Source of the DNA: an uncultured Oscillospiraceae bacterium
GTDB lineage: Bacteria > Bacillota > Clostridia > Oscillospirales > Oscillospiraceae
Assembly (NCBI GenBank): GCA_934646005.1
Contig: CAKUED010000014.1
Span: 1 to 64,000, forward strand
DNA: 64,000 nucleotides
Reading direction: 5' to 3'
The notes beneath the pieces are model-generated. The model was given only the letters and a program-made list of their open reading frames with translations. It had not been told where the DNA came from and did no database searches. The position numbers and the translations under genes are program-made. Positions 25,207 through 32,942 of this stretch are shown here, piece after piece (the stretch's first letter is position 1; the number at the start of each line of letters is the position of its first letter).

Positions 25207-26391
25207 TCAAGTCGATCCGTGCTCGCGCAGACCAAGCTCCGAAAGCAGCAAACGCGCCGCCTCCGAGCGTTCTTCACTGATGCCGCTGCTTACGCGCAGC
25301 TCGTTCACGCTGCGCTCAACACCGCCGCAGAACAGCAGTCTGCCCCAGCGGTAGGCCTCATAAAGCGGCAGCAGCGCCGGTTTCCCGTCAAGGGACGGAT
25401 AGCGGCTCTTCATCTTCTCATACGAAAGCCAGACGCGGGAACGCAGATAGCCCTGCTTTCCGCCGAGCCTGACCTGCTGTATGGAGATGCGATTGTCCTG
25501 CGTGCCATATACGCCGCCACGCACGATGAACTGCTCCAGACGGCGTGTGGTATCGTCATGCATGCCGTCTCCAAACCACACGTCCGACAGATGCTCGGCG
25601 TGTTTTGCGAACGCAGAAAGTCCACCGTCCGCAAGGAGCTTTTCGCGCTTGTCCCGGTCATGCGGAACGCGGTGCGTCAGCACCCAGATGTCCAAAAACG
25701 GGCGGATGCCGCAGCCGCCGTTTTCAAAATGCTTCGCCATGTGTGCGATGTGGTAAAAATAGAACAGCTCATCCGGCATTTCACACCAGAAGCGCCAGCC
25801 GTCACGCCGCGCGGCGGTATCCCACACGGTGCTCAGCACGGCAGATGCCCGGTCGGTCTGATCCGCTTCGATCAGACCGCGGTGCAGTTCAATATTCTGC
25901 CCGTGCTGCGTAAATATCTGCGTAACATACGGCGATACCTCGCCCATCCGATACGGAGCTGCCTCCGCAACGGCGGCAAGCACCCGGTCGAGATCTTCCT
26001 CGTGGACGAGCACGTCGATGTCGCAGCTCGTGCGCATCCACGGCTCGGGATAATAGCGGCGGAGCACCGAGCCCTTGAGCGGCAGGAATGGGATCTGCAC
26101 GGCTTCCAGCGTCTTACCGATCCGCGCCAGCTCATAATTGAGCTGTTCACAGCGCACCGCAGCACGGAAAATCTCTTTTTCGAGTTCCCCGCTCCCCTCG
26201 CTAAGCAGACCGTTGTTTTTCAGCCCCAGTGCGAGCAGATGCACAAGGTCGTGCCGCCGCGCCAGCGCGGTCATGCCCGGCAGCATGGCAGGAGCATAAA
26301 GTGCGCGGTCCTCCGCGGAAAGCGGCTGCCCGCTGACCGCTGATGTGATCAGCCGAAAGAAAATTACCTGCCCTCTGTTTTCCAAGCCCAT
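25207..26391 (-). CDS. Nucleotidyltransferase-family protein (NTP_transf_5 type), copy 2
   Basis: The 394-residue protein belongs to the same PF14907-like family as the gene at 14074, with the metal site seen as TSCDIDVLV near residues 121-129 and LPLKGSVLRRYY before it. The two copies are clearly diverged. Such proteins accompany HPr-kinase-like and PqqD-like genes in several ribosomal-peptide and glycan clusters, and here it follows exactly such genes. Its reaction is unknown; transfer of a nucleotide or sugar nucleotide to a peptide or glycan is only a guess. The ATG follows AAAGGGAG just after a strong hairpin. Confidence 0.8.
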   Translation of the reverse strand: MGLENRGQVIFFRLITSAVSGQPLSAEDRALYAPAMLPGMTALARRHDLVHLLALGLKNNGLLSEGSGELEKEIFRAAVRCEQLNYELARIGKTLEAVQIPFLPLKGSVLRRYYPEPWMRTSCDIDVLVHEEDLDRVLAAVAEAAPYRMGEVSPYVTQIFTQHGQNIELHRGLIEADQTDRASAVLSTVWDTAARRDGWRFWCEMPDELFYFYHIAHMAKHFENGGCGIRPFLDIWVLTHRVPHDRDKREKLLADGGLSAFAKHAEHLSDVWFGDGMHDDTTRRLEQFIVRGGVYGTQDNRISIQQVRLGGKQGYLRSRVWLSYEKMKSRYPSLDGKPALLPLYEAYRWGRLLFCGGVERSVNELRVSSGISEERSEAARLLLSELGLREHGST

Positions 26392-26408
26392 GCTCCCTTT
26401 GTCATAGA

Positions 26409-26438
26409 GACCCCGCCGCCATGGGTGGCGGCGGGGTC
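26409..26438 (-). terminator. Strong GC hairpin between the S-layer homology gene and the nucleotidyltransferase
   Basis: A perfect 12-bp stem (GACCCCGCCGCC with its complement) around a 6-base loop lacks a U run on the minus strand. It may be a partial terminator or an RNA-stabilising element that lowers expression of downstream genes. Confidence 0.5.
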
Positions 26439-26484
26439 GCCGCTTACGCTTTGTTCTGTTGATGCCCGCGAACTGCCGCGGGGG

Positions 26485-27945
26485 TTATTTCCAGTCCTCG
26501 TACAGATGCTCGCTGTCGAAGCTGTATTCGTGCGCGGTGGTCGCCTCCACGATGTCGTAGAAGCCCCAGAAGGTCGCGCTCACGTCGGGGAAGCGTCTGC
26601 CAGCACCGGCGTCGATAGTGTCAAAGTCGCCCAGACGACCGAGCATACGGTTGACGATGGCAGCAGCCTCCGTGCGCGTGATGGACGCGTTGGGGTTAAA
26701 CTTGCCCGCGCCGCTGCCGACGACCCAGCCCATGTCCGCCGCCGCCGCGATGTTGTTGTATGCCCAGAAGCTCGCGGGGACGTCGGTAAAGGTCGAGGTG
26801 CCGGTCAGCTTTTTGCTAAAACGGGTGCAGATCGCGATGAACTCCGCGCGGGTGATGGAGCGGTTCGGCGCAAAGGTCGTGGCGCTCGTGCCGTTGATGA
26901 TGCCGAGCGACGCGAGCGTATTGACGGCAGTCGCGTACCACGCAGTGTCCGCCACATCGTCAAAGCGCTTCATGAGCTCCACGCTCTGCGCCTCACGGAT
27001 CTCGTCCCTCAGCAGGCGGTAGAAGATCTGCGCGACCTCCGCGCGGGTGATGGGAGCGTTCGGGCGGAAATTGCCCTTGTTGTCGCCGACCATGAACGCG
27101 ATGTGGTCATCCACGTTCAGGAAGTCCGCCACGCCGCTCTCTGCGGGGCTGACGGTCTTTTTGCGGAACACCGGCGTGACATATGCGTCGCTCTCCGGCA
27201 TGGTAAAGGTGAACTTGTTGCCGCCATTATGGCGCGGGCGGATCGTATTGCCGTTTTCATCGGTGACGATGATGCGGCTGATAACATAACCCTCGTCAGG
27301 CTCGACCGTCACGGTGATCGTCTGACCGCCCGCCGCGCGGATGGGAGACGCCTCCGCGTCGCCGTTTGCAGCGTCCTTCACGATGACGTCGTACAGGTCA
27401 GAGGTCGTGCCGCCGGTCGTAGAGCTGTTCAGCGTGATGGTGACGACATAGGTCTTGCCGTACGCAGCATCCGTGCTGGGCGCGACGGTCGCGTTCGGCG
27501 TGTAGCTGATCTGATACGGCACGCCTTCGCTCAGCGCGCCGACCTTTGTGTTGAGGTCCACGAGGCACGCCTTCAGATCAATGCCCTGCGCGGCGGCGTT
27601 CCAGTTCGTGATCGTCGGGTCAGCCGCATAAGACGTGACCCAGGTACTCCAGGTGGAATTATTGTACGCCGAAAGACCCGCGGCAACGATCGCGTTCATG
27701 GCGTGCGAGCCAAAGACGCGGAACTCGCCGTAGCTGTTGTCCCACTTTTCCGTGACGACCTGCACGACGCCGCCGGTCAGGCTGTCGCCGGTCAGGCTCA
27801 GGTAGCCGGTCGTGCCGGTGACGGTATCCGTGCTGTCCGTGATCGAAACGGTCAGATAGTAGCGGGTCACTGCGAGAGCTGTCTGCGGCAGGACGAGTAC
27901 CATCAGCATCACCAGGACGAGCATCATTGCGATTCTGCGTTTCAT
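26485..27945 (-). CDS. Secreted protein with three S-layer homology domains
   Basis: The 486-residue protein has an N-terminal signal peptide (MKRRIAMMLVLVML, cleavage probably after ALA near residue 25). The middle contains a bacterial-repeat/InlB-B-like module (PDEGYVISRIIVTDENGN). Three S-layer homology domains follow at about residues 270-325, 330-390 and 392-450, each with the ITRAE motif (PNAPITRAE, PNRSITRAE, PNASITRTE). These bind pyruvylated secondary cell-wall polysaccharide in Firmicutes, which fits the pyruvyl transferase in this locus. The ATG at 27945 is 2 bases after the preceding stop and follows AAAGGATTG. Confidence 0.9.
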   Translation of the reverse strand: MKRRIAMMLVLVMLMVLVLPQTALAVTRYYLTVSITDSTDTVTGTTGYLSLTGDSLTGGVVQVVTEKWDNSYGEFRVFGSHAMNAIVAAGLSAYNNSTWSTWVTSYAADPTITNWNAAAQGIDLKACLVDLNTKVGALSEGVPYQISYTPNATVAPSTDAAYGKTYVVTITLNSSTTGGTTSDLYDVIVKDAANGDAEASPIRAAGGQTITVTVEPDEGYVISRIIVTDENGNTIRPRHNGGNKFTFTMPESDAYVTPVFRKKTVSPAESGVADFLNVDDHIAFMVGDNKGNFRPNAPITRAEVAQIFYRLLRDEIREAQSVELMKRFDDVADTAWYATAVNTLASLGIINGTSATTFAPNRSITRAEFIAICTRFSKKLTGTSTFTDVPASFWAYNNIAAAADMGWVVGSGAGKFNPNASITRTEAAAIVNRMLGRLGDFDTIDAGAGRRFPDVSATFWGFYDIVEATTAHEYSFDSEHLYEDWK

Positions 27946-27947
27946 GT

Positions 27948-28703
27948 TCAAATCAATCCTTTCTCCTGCAAGCGCGACATATACCACGCCTTTTTTAAGC
28001 TCTTTTCGTTCACATAGGTATTAAATACGGTGTCGGTCAAGCTCATATCACCGTTATTTGCCTGAATTAACGTCTCCATCTGCGCGATGATGGCGTCCAT
28101 TTTGCCGTCGCACTCCTTTTCAAGGCGTGTGGCTCTGCCGATATAGTCACTCACCAGCGAGGCGAGCTTCCCCGCCGTGCGCTGCGAGTCCGACAGCGCT
28201 CTGTAGTCCGCCTTGGCGGAGGTCTCCATGTTATCGAGTGCCGCGAGGTATTCCTCCCGCAGCACATAGACCTGCGCGATGAGCGCGGAGAGCTGCTTCT
28301 GATACTCAGGCGGCTCTGCCGGCGCTTGCTCCGCCGGCTGTTCCTCCGGCGCTGCCGTTTCCGGCGCGCTGTCCGAACTGCCCGCCGCCGATTCGCTGGT
28401 CAGGCGACCGATCAATTCTTCCTGCGACAGGCTGCCGTCGCGCAGCGCCTCGCGTTCTTCCTCCGTCGGTGCGCGCACCGTCACATCGGACGAAGCCTCC
28501 ACCGCGTCGCGGATGGTCTGGTCATTATCGGCAAGCTGCCCCTCCAGCTCCGCCGTGCTGTACTGGCGCGAGATGGCGAACGCCTGAATTTCCTTGCGGA
28601 AGCGCCACGCCAGCAGTCCGACCGCCAAAACCAGTACCGCCAGCACGATCAGCAGGACTGTCCGCGCCGTTTTCCGTTTTTTCCTTCGCCCATCGGCAGA
28701 CAA
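27948..28703 (-). CDS. Membrane-anchored coiled-coil protein of unknown function
   Basis: This 251-residue protein has a basic N-terminus, one transmembrane helix (about residues 14-33), a Pro/Ala/Glu-rich linker (about 105-130) and a mostly helical C-terminal half rich in Glu, Lys and Ala. The probable start is TTG at 28703, preceded by AAGGAAG; no better ATG lies in frame. It sits between the ABC exporter and an S-layer homology protein, with 2 bases to the latter. I do not recognise a family. Context suggests an accessory part of the exporter or of surface-protein display. Confidence 0.75.
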   Translation of the reverse strand: MSADGRRKKRKTARTVLLIVLAVLVLAVGLLAWRFRKEIQAFAISRQYSTAELEGQLADNDQTIRDAVEASSDVTVRAPTEEEREALRDGSLSQEELIGRLTSESAAGSSDSAPETAAPEEQPAEQAPAEPPEYQKQLSALIAQVYVLREEYLAALDNMETSAKADYRALSDSQRTAGKLASLVSDYIGRATRLEKECDGKMDAIIAQMETLIQANNGDMSLTDTVFNTYVNEKSLKKAWYMSRLQEKGLI

Positions 28704-28720
28704 TCACACCACTTCCTTGC

Positions 28721-30340
28721 TCAGTGCGTTTGACCTAAATGCAAAAGCTCCATTCCCAGCTCCGCCGGGATCTCCGGGCGGTGCGTCGCCGCGAGTGCAG
28801 CGGGGATCGTTTCCTTCAGATTCTTCAGCACGACCGCCTCCGTATCGCGGTCCAGCGCCGACGTGATCTCGTCGAGCAGCAGCACCTTTGCGCCGGAGAG
28901 CAGCGCGCGGGCGATTGCCACACGCTGGCGCTGCCCGGCGGACAGCCCCTGCCCGTTCTCCCCCAGCGGCGTATCGAGCCCCTGCGGGAGCGCGCTTACA
29001 AAATCGCACGCCGCGGCTTGCAGTGCGCCGCGCAGCTCGTCCTCTGCGGCATCCGGCTTTGCCAGCAGGAGATTTTCCCGCAGCGTCCCGGAAAACAGCG
29101 TCGGCGTCTGCGGCACAAAGCCAAACAGCCGTCTTGTGGTGGCGGAGCACGGGAACTCGCCCCGGTTCGTCTCCAATATTACCTCGCCCGACTGCGGGCG
29201 GTAGGTCGCTAAGGTCAAACGATAGAGCGTACTTTTGCCGCGCCCCGACGCGCCCGTCAGGCACGTCCAGCGGTCCAGCGGCACGCGCACGGAAAAATTC
29301 TGCAAAACCGCGCGCTCCTCGCCCTCGTAAGAAAACGTCACATCGCAGAACACCAGCGCCTGCGGCACGGCATCCGCCGGAAGTTCCTCTCCCGCCGGTT
29401 CATCCGGCAGCGCGCACAGTTCCAGCAGCCGCTCCTGCGCGGCATCCACCGCCGCAAGCTGGCTCTGAATGCCGGTCAGCCCCGTGACGGGCGTGCGGAA
29501 CAGCGCAATAAGCTGCAAGATCGCGGTCAGATCGCCAATGGACAGGCTGCCGCTTCGGATGGACAGCGCGCCCCATAAGATCACCGTGCCTGAGCCGACG
29601 TACACCAGCAGTGAAAAACCAGTCCACCCGCCGATGGACAGCTTCCGCAGCGCCGTCCGTGCATGAAGCCAAACGCTCTGGCAGCTCGTAAAGCGGCGGG
29701 CGCTCTCGCCCGGCTCGGCGACGCTGCGCACCAGCTCCTGATGCTCTAATGTCTCTTGCAGCTTCGCCGTCAGGCGCTCACTCGCCTGCCGCTCCGCCAT
29801 GTGGCGCTTTTTGAGCAGACGGCGAAACGCCAGTCCCGCCAGCGCCACCAGCGCGCCGCACGCCGCCAGCGCCGCCGCGAGCAGCGGCTTGAGCGCCGCC
29901 AGCGCGGCAAACGCCGTGCAAAGCTGCATTGCCTTTCCGGCAAGCCCCGGAAACAGGCTCGTATATCGTTCGCAGACCGTCCGGCAGTCGCCGGTCAGGC
30001 GGCTGTAGAGATGCCCGCTGTGGTAGCGATTCACGCTTTCGCAGTCCTTCGTCTGCAAAAGCAGCAGCAATTCCCGCTGCAAGGCGGACGCGCTTTTGTC
30101 CGTCACATGACCCGACCACGCGCTGATCCCGGCACTCAGCAGCGGGATGAGCACGCTCAGCGCGATCAGCGCCGCGCACCAGAGCGTAAAGCTCCGCGCG
30201 CCAGGCGCGCTGTTGAGCACGCCGCGTGAGGCAAGCGCCAGTGCCACAAACAGCACCGCCCGCAGCCCCGTCAGCGCCGCCAGCCCGATCCCCGCCCGTC
30301 GGCAGGGCGCAAGCGTGCGCTTCAGCTCCGAATTTGTCAC
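28721..30340 (-). CDS. ABC exporter (fused permease and ATPase)
   Basis: The 539-residue protein has an N-terminal ABC-transporter type 1 membrane domain (about residues 1-290) and a C-terminal ATPase. Walker A is GASGRGKST near 361-369, the signature LSAGQRQR near 463-470, Walker B VLLLDEITSALD near 484-495 and the switch His in ATHRPE near 515. Length and fusion match peptide, lantibiotic and lasso-peptide exporters without an N-terminal peptidase domain. The GTG start at 30340 overlaps the stop of the peptidase gene (GTGA) and has AAGGAGCGG upstream. The neighbouring peptide, PqqD-like and kinase genes suggest that it exports a processed peptide, which is inference. Confidence 0.88.
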   Translation of the reverse strand: MTNSELKRTLAPCRRAGIGLAALTGLRAVLFVALALASRGVLNSAPGARSFTLWCAALIALSVLIPLLSAGISAWSGHVTDKSASALQRELLLLLQTKDCESVNRYHSGHLYSRLTGDCRTVCERYTSLFPGLAGKAMQLCTAFAALAALKPLLAAALAACGALVALAGLAFRRLLKKRHMAERQASERLTAKLQETLEHQELVRSVAEPGESARRFTSCQSVWLHARTALRKLSIGGWTGFSLLVYVGSGTVILWGALSIRSGSLSIGDLTAILQLIALFRTPVTGLTGIQSQLAAVDAAQERLLELCALPDEPAGEELPADAVPQALVFCDVTFSYEGEERAVLQNFSVRVPLDRWTCLTGASGRGKSTLYRLTLATYRPQSGEVILETNRGEFPCSATTRRLFGFVPQTPTLFSGTLRENLLLAKPDAAEDELRGALQAAACDFVSALPQGLDTPLGENGQGLSAGQRQRVAIARALLSGAKVLLLDEITSALDRDTEAVVLKNLKETIPAALAATHRPEIPAELGMELLHLGQTH

Positions 30341-30813
30341 AGTTCCGCTCCTTCCGCGCCGCGAAGCAGCCGCTTGACCCGCCGCGCGCCGCCGATGACC
30401 AGATGCCGCAGCGGCCGCAGCGCCAGCCAGACGCGCCAATATGCGCCGTACAGTGCCGAATTTGCGGATACCCAGCGCCCGCCGCGCCGGTCGAACGCCT
30501 CCATCACCGCAACGATGTTCCCGCACGGCACGCCGCGCTCCAAGCGCCACTGCGCGTCGCCGCAGCACGTCACGCTCTCCGCCTCCACCGCCGTGACGCG
30601 GTGGAGCACAAAGCTGCCGTCCGCGCGGCGGTAAAGCGGCAGGTCGCCGCGTTTGAGCGCCCTCGGTGCGGACAAACGCACCCGGCTCACGCGGTCATGG
30701 AGCATGGGTTCCATGCTGTGCCCCGTCACCGTCAGCTCCACCGTGCCGCCCGCGGAGAGGACCTCTCCAATGAGCGGCGAAAGCGCCGCCATCGGTACGC
30801 TGTGCGTCTGCAT
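30337..30813 (-). CDS. S24/S26-family peptidase (signal-peptidase-like)
   Basis: The 158-residue protein has the catalytic-Ser box TGHSMEPML near residues 29-37 and an LHRVT box near 70-74. In classical bacterial signal peptidase I the second box supplies a catalytic Lys; here there is a His, as in SipW/ER-type enzymes. No N-terminal transmembrane helix is visible; a hydrophobic or basic segment occurs near the C-terminus. Such short peptidases commonly accompany PqqD-like proteins and exporters in ribosomal-peptide loci. The ATG at 30813 lies 1 base after the upstream stop, and the longer open frame lies inside that upstream gene and is discounted. Confidence 0.8.
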   Translation of the reverse strand: MQTHSVPMAALSPLIGEVLSAGGTVELTVTGHSMEPMLHDRVSRVRLSAPRALKRGDLPLYRRADGSFVLHRVTAVEAESVTCCGDAQWRLERGVPCGNIVAVMEAFDRRGGRWVSANSALYGAYWRVWLALRPLRHLVIGGARRVKRLLRGAEGAEL

Positions 30814-30814
30814 C

Positions 30815-31720
30815 TCAGTTTTTGCCGATGATCTCACCAATATCGATCGTGCCGTCCTTGCCGACGTCGATGGTCGGGTGCAACTTCTCATACGCCGCCT
30901 TCGCGTCGGTCATCCATTTGAGGTATGCCTCCGGCGAGGCGAATTTTTCAAAATGCGCCTGACGCTGCTCGCCGGTCATCGCCTCGTACTCTTCCCAGGT
31001 GACATCCTGCGCCTTTTTGTTGGGATCGACCGTCGTGCCCTTGCTGCCGCCGGTGGAGGTATCGGTCGCGGGCTTGCCGTTCTTCGCGTAATCCATCGCG
31101 GTGTTGAACTGCGTCTGCGTGAACACCTTCTGCTCGATCAGGCGCTCGCTGAGCGTCAGGTCGCTGTTCTTGAGCTTGACGCTCATGGCGTTCCAGAATA
31201 TCTCCACTGCGTCGCCGCGGACAAAATCGGTGTCATCCTCCGTGGTGGACACCAAGCCGAGCTTTTGCCCAAGCACCGCGCTCTTGCGGTAGTTAAAATC
31301 GGGTGTCGCGCCGCTGTCGCTGTAGCCGAGCGCGCGCAGGACCATCGTCAAAAACTGATAGTCCGTCACGGCGTCCGTGCCGCCGAAGCGGGTGGCGCTG
31401 TAGCCCTTGATGTAGCCCTTCTGATAGGCATAGGCGACGGTCTTGTCCGCCCACGCCGGGACGTCGGTAAACGGGTGCGTATAGCCGCCCTTTTCCGCCT
31501 CGGCGGTCTCGCCGAGCATCCGCACGATGAGCGTGATGCTCTGGCTGCGGTTGAGCTTTGCTTCCAGCTGGTAGCCCTTGCCCGTGCCGAAGAACAGCCC
31601 CAGATGGTTCAGCGCGTCCGCCTGATCGATCTGCTTGACATTGTATGTGGCGGCGGCGCAGGTCATGAGCAGCAGAACAGCCAGACAGAGCGCCAGCAGC
31701 CGGGAAATGGTCTTTTTCAT
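30815..31720 (-). CDS. Secreted S-layer-homology-like protein
   Basis: The 301-residue protein has a signal peptide (KKTISRLLALCLAVLLLMTC; the Cys near 21 is unlikely to be a lipobox given the following AAAT). Residues about 30-200 contain diverged S-layer homology repeats (QIDQADALNHLGLF, LNRSQSITLIVRML, FTDVPAWADKTVAYAYQKGYI). The C-terminal third is Lys/Glu-rich. A clear AAAGGAG ribosome site precedes the ATG. It sits inside the peptide-processing operon, 87 bases after the PqqD-like gene, with two hairpins in the gap. It may be a wall-bound partner of the exported product, but that is inference. Confidence 0.85.
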   Translation of the reverse strand: MKKTISRLLALCLAVLLLMTCAAATYNVKQIDQADALNHLGLFFGTGKGYQLEAKLNRSQSITLIVRMLGETAEAEKGGYTHPFTDVPAWADKTVAYAYQKGYIKGYSATRFGGTDAVTDYQFLTMVLRALGYSDSGATPDFNYRKSAVLGQKLGLVSTTEDDTDFVRGDAVEIFWNAMSVKLKNSDLTLSERLIEQKVFTQTQFNTAMDYAKNGKPATDTSTGGSKGTTVDPNKKAQDVTWEEYEAMTGEQRQAHFEKFASPEAYLKWMTDAKAAYEKLHPTIDVGKDGTIDIGEIIGKN

Positions 31721-31761
31721 AGTCGTCTCCTTTATCCATGAGGTCTCCGCGTTTCGGGATA

Positions 31762-31802
31762 GGGCGGGTCGCCCGCCCCACCCCGCAGCGCGGAAGCGCT
31801 GC
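31762..31802 (-). repeat. Two adjacent GC-rich hairpins between pqqD-like and S-layer homology genes
   Basis: GGGCGGG/CCCGCCC with a 3-base loop (31762-31778) and GCAGCGC/GCGCTGC with a GGAA loop (31785-31802) lie side by side. No U run follows, so they may act as mRNA-stabilising or attenuating elements within the operon. Confidence 0.5.
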
Positions 31803-31807
31803 GTATT

Positions 31808-32074
31808 TTACTCTGCGAGACAGCCCGCGATTTGCAGGCTGCTCAAAAATTCGTCGAGGTCGCGTGCCGCCTGCGCCTCGTCCACGTCGTATTCCGACGT
31901 GAGCGCCGCCAGCAGCGCCGCGCGGTCCGCGCCGCCCTCCAGCGTGCGCCAGAGCAGCGCGCCGCTGTCGTTGAGCGTCAGCATCCCGTTAAAATCCACG
32001 CTTGCCGCGCCCACGGCGACCACAACGTAGCTGCCGGCGACCTGCCGCAGCACGAAGTTTTCCTTGAGCTTCAT
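31808..32074 (-). CDS. PqqD-like peptide-binding protein (RiPP recognition element)
   Basis: The 88-residue protein has the PqqD fold signature: an N-terminal beta region (KLKENFVLRQVAGSYVVV), LNDSGALLWRTLEGG near residues 34-48 and a C-terminal helical part ending FLSSLQIAGCLAE. PqqD-like proteins bind leader peptides of ribosomally made, modified peptides and deliver them to tailoring enzymes. Its start overlaps the kinase stop by four bases, and a gene for a 53-residue peptide with a YxxPxV leader is just upstream of the kinase. Together these suggest that the peptide is its ligand. No radical SAM or lasso cyclase partner is encoded in view. Confidence 0.88.
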   Translation of the reverse strand: MKLKENFVLRQVAGSYVVVAVGAASVDFNGMLTLNDSGALLWRTLEGGADRAALLAALTSEYDVDEAQAARDLDEFLSSLQIAGCLAE

Positions 32075-32775
32075 AGTCCTTCCTCCTCCGCGGCGCGGCG
32101 CATGGTGTCAAAACTCAGCCGCGCGGCGGCTTCCTCCGGGCGGTTTTCCAGCAGAAAGACCGGGATCTCCCGCAGGAGCTTGTCGAGCGACGCGAGCAGC
32201 AGGTCCATCCCGCGCGCTTGCAGCCGATAGGTCGTCTGCGCCAGCACGAGCGGCAGCGCCTGCGCGCTGCTCAAGCGCCGGATGCGATTTTCCTGCGCCT
32301 GCTCCAAAAAGCAGATGCCGCCGAGCGCCCATTTCTGGTTCAGGTTGATGCCGTCCTTGCCGCACCACGGCGTGCCGTAGGCGTACCAGCGCCCATCCAG
32401 ACGGCGCAGCGCGGGCTTGTCGTCGTTGAACACCTGCACGGCTTCGCCGAACGTCTGCTGCCACAGGCGCGTGTGGGTGGATTTGCCGCGCCCGCACGGG
32501 CCGGAGAAGAGGTATGCCCGCCCCTCCAGCGCCGCCGCCGACGCGTGGAGCATCAACCCGCCATAGCGGAGCAGATGGCTGTAAAACTGCCGCCCGGATT
32601 CCATGTATTCCAGCAGCGCAGGGTCAAGCCCCACCCAGCCTTCCGGGTCATAATACTCCTGCCGGATGACGATGTCCGCCTTAGCGTCCTCGTCTGCGAG
32701 GTACGCCCGACAGCGGGGGGACATCCCCCCCGCCGCCGGAATCTCAGTAAAGAGTTCCGCGATTTTACAGAGCAT
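32071..32775 (-). CDS. HPr-kinase-like ATP-binding protein (peptide/serine kinase family)
   Basis: The 234-residue protein resembles the HPr(Ser) kinase-like proteins of lasso-peptide clusters. It has a P-loop GPCGRGKST near residues 90-98 preceded by LMLHASAAALEGRAYLF, then FNDDKPAL near 114-121 and YGTPWCGKDGI near 132-142, the conserved metal and catalytic segments of that family. Characterised relatives (ThcoK, PadeK type) phosphorylate the C-terminal Ser of a lasso precursor. Here the likely substrate gene ends in Asn-Pro, so the site would have to differ. Its ATG overlaps the peptide stop (TAATG), a strong sign of coupling. Confidence 0.85.
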   Translation of the reverse strand: MLCKIAELFTEIPAAGGMSPRCRAYLADEDAKADIVIRQEYYDPEGWVGLDPALLEYMESGRQFYSHLLRYGGLMLHASAAALEGRAYLFSGPCGRGKSTHTRLWQQTFGEAVQVFNDDKPALRRLDGRWYAYGTPWCGKDGINLNQKWALGGICFLEQAQENRIRRLSSAQALPLVLAQTTYRLQARGMDLLLASLDKLLREIPVFLLENRPEEAAARLSFDTMRRAAEEEGL

Positions 32776-32936
32776 TAAGGGTTCTGATAGCCATTGTCAT
32801 CAATGGGAAACGGCGGATTGACATCGCCCTTACCGCTGCCGGTGATCGGAGGAAGTGTGCCTCCATCCATCAGCACGTCCTCAACGGCGAAACTGACCTT
32901 TTCCACTGTGGGCTTTTCATACTGCTTATTCATCAT
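32775..32936 (-). CDS. Candidate RiPP-like precursor peptide (53 aa)
   Basis: This short gene lies between the giant protein and the kinase. The peptide begins MMNKQYEKPTVEKVSF and ends IDDNGYQNP. Residues 6-11 (YEKPTV) match the Y-x2-P-x-V/L leader motif that PqqD-like recognition proteins bind in lasso-type precursors. The C-terminal half is rich in Gly, Pro, Asp and Asn (DGGTLPPITGSGKGD), lacks Cys and has no signal peptide. GGAGG is spaced nine bases before the ATG and overlaps the last codons of the upstream gene; the stop overlaps the kinase start. I infer a substrate for the neighbouring kinase, PqqD-like protein, peptidase and exporter. The product and any modification are unknown. 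Confidence 0.75.
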   Translation of the reverse strand: MMNKQYEKPTVEKVSFAVEDVLMDGGTLPPITGSGKGDVNPPFPIDDNGYQNP

Positions 32937-32942
32937 CTCAGA

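Noticed and set aside
28721..32936. A lasso peptide biosynthetic cluster
   Set aside because: PqqD-like protein, kinase, exporter and a YxxPxV peptide are present, but there is no asparagine-synthetase-like cyclase and no transglutaminase-like B2 protease, and the peptide lacks a well-placed ring acid after a Thr-x junction.
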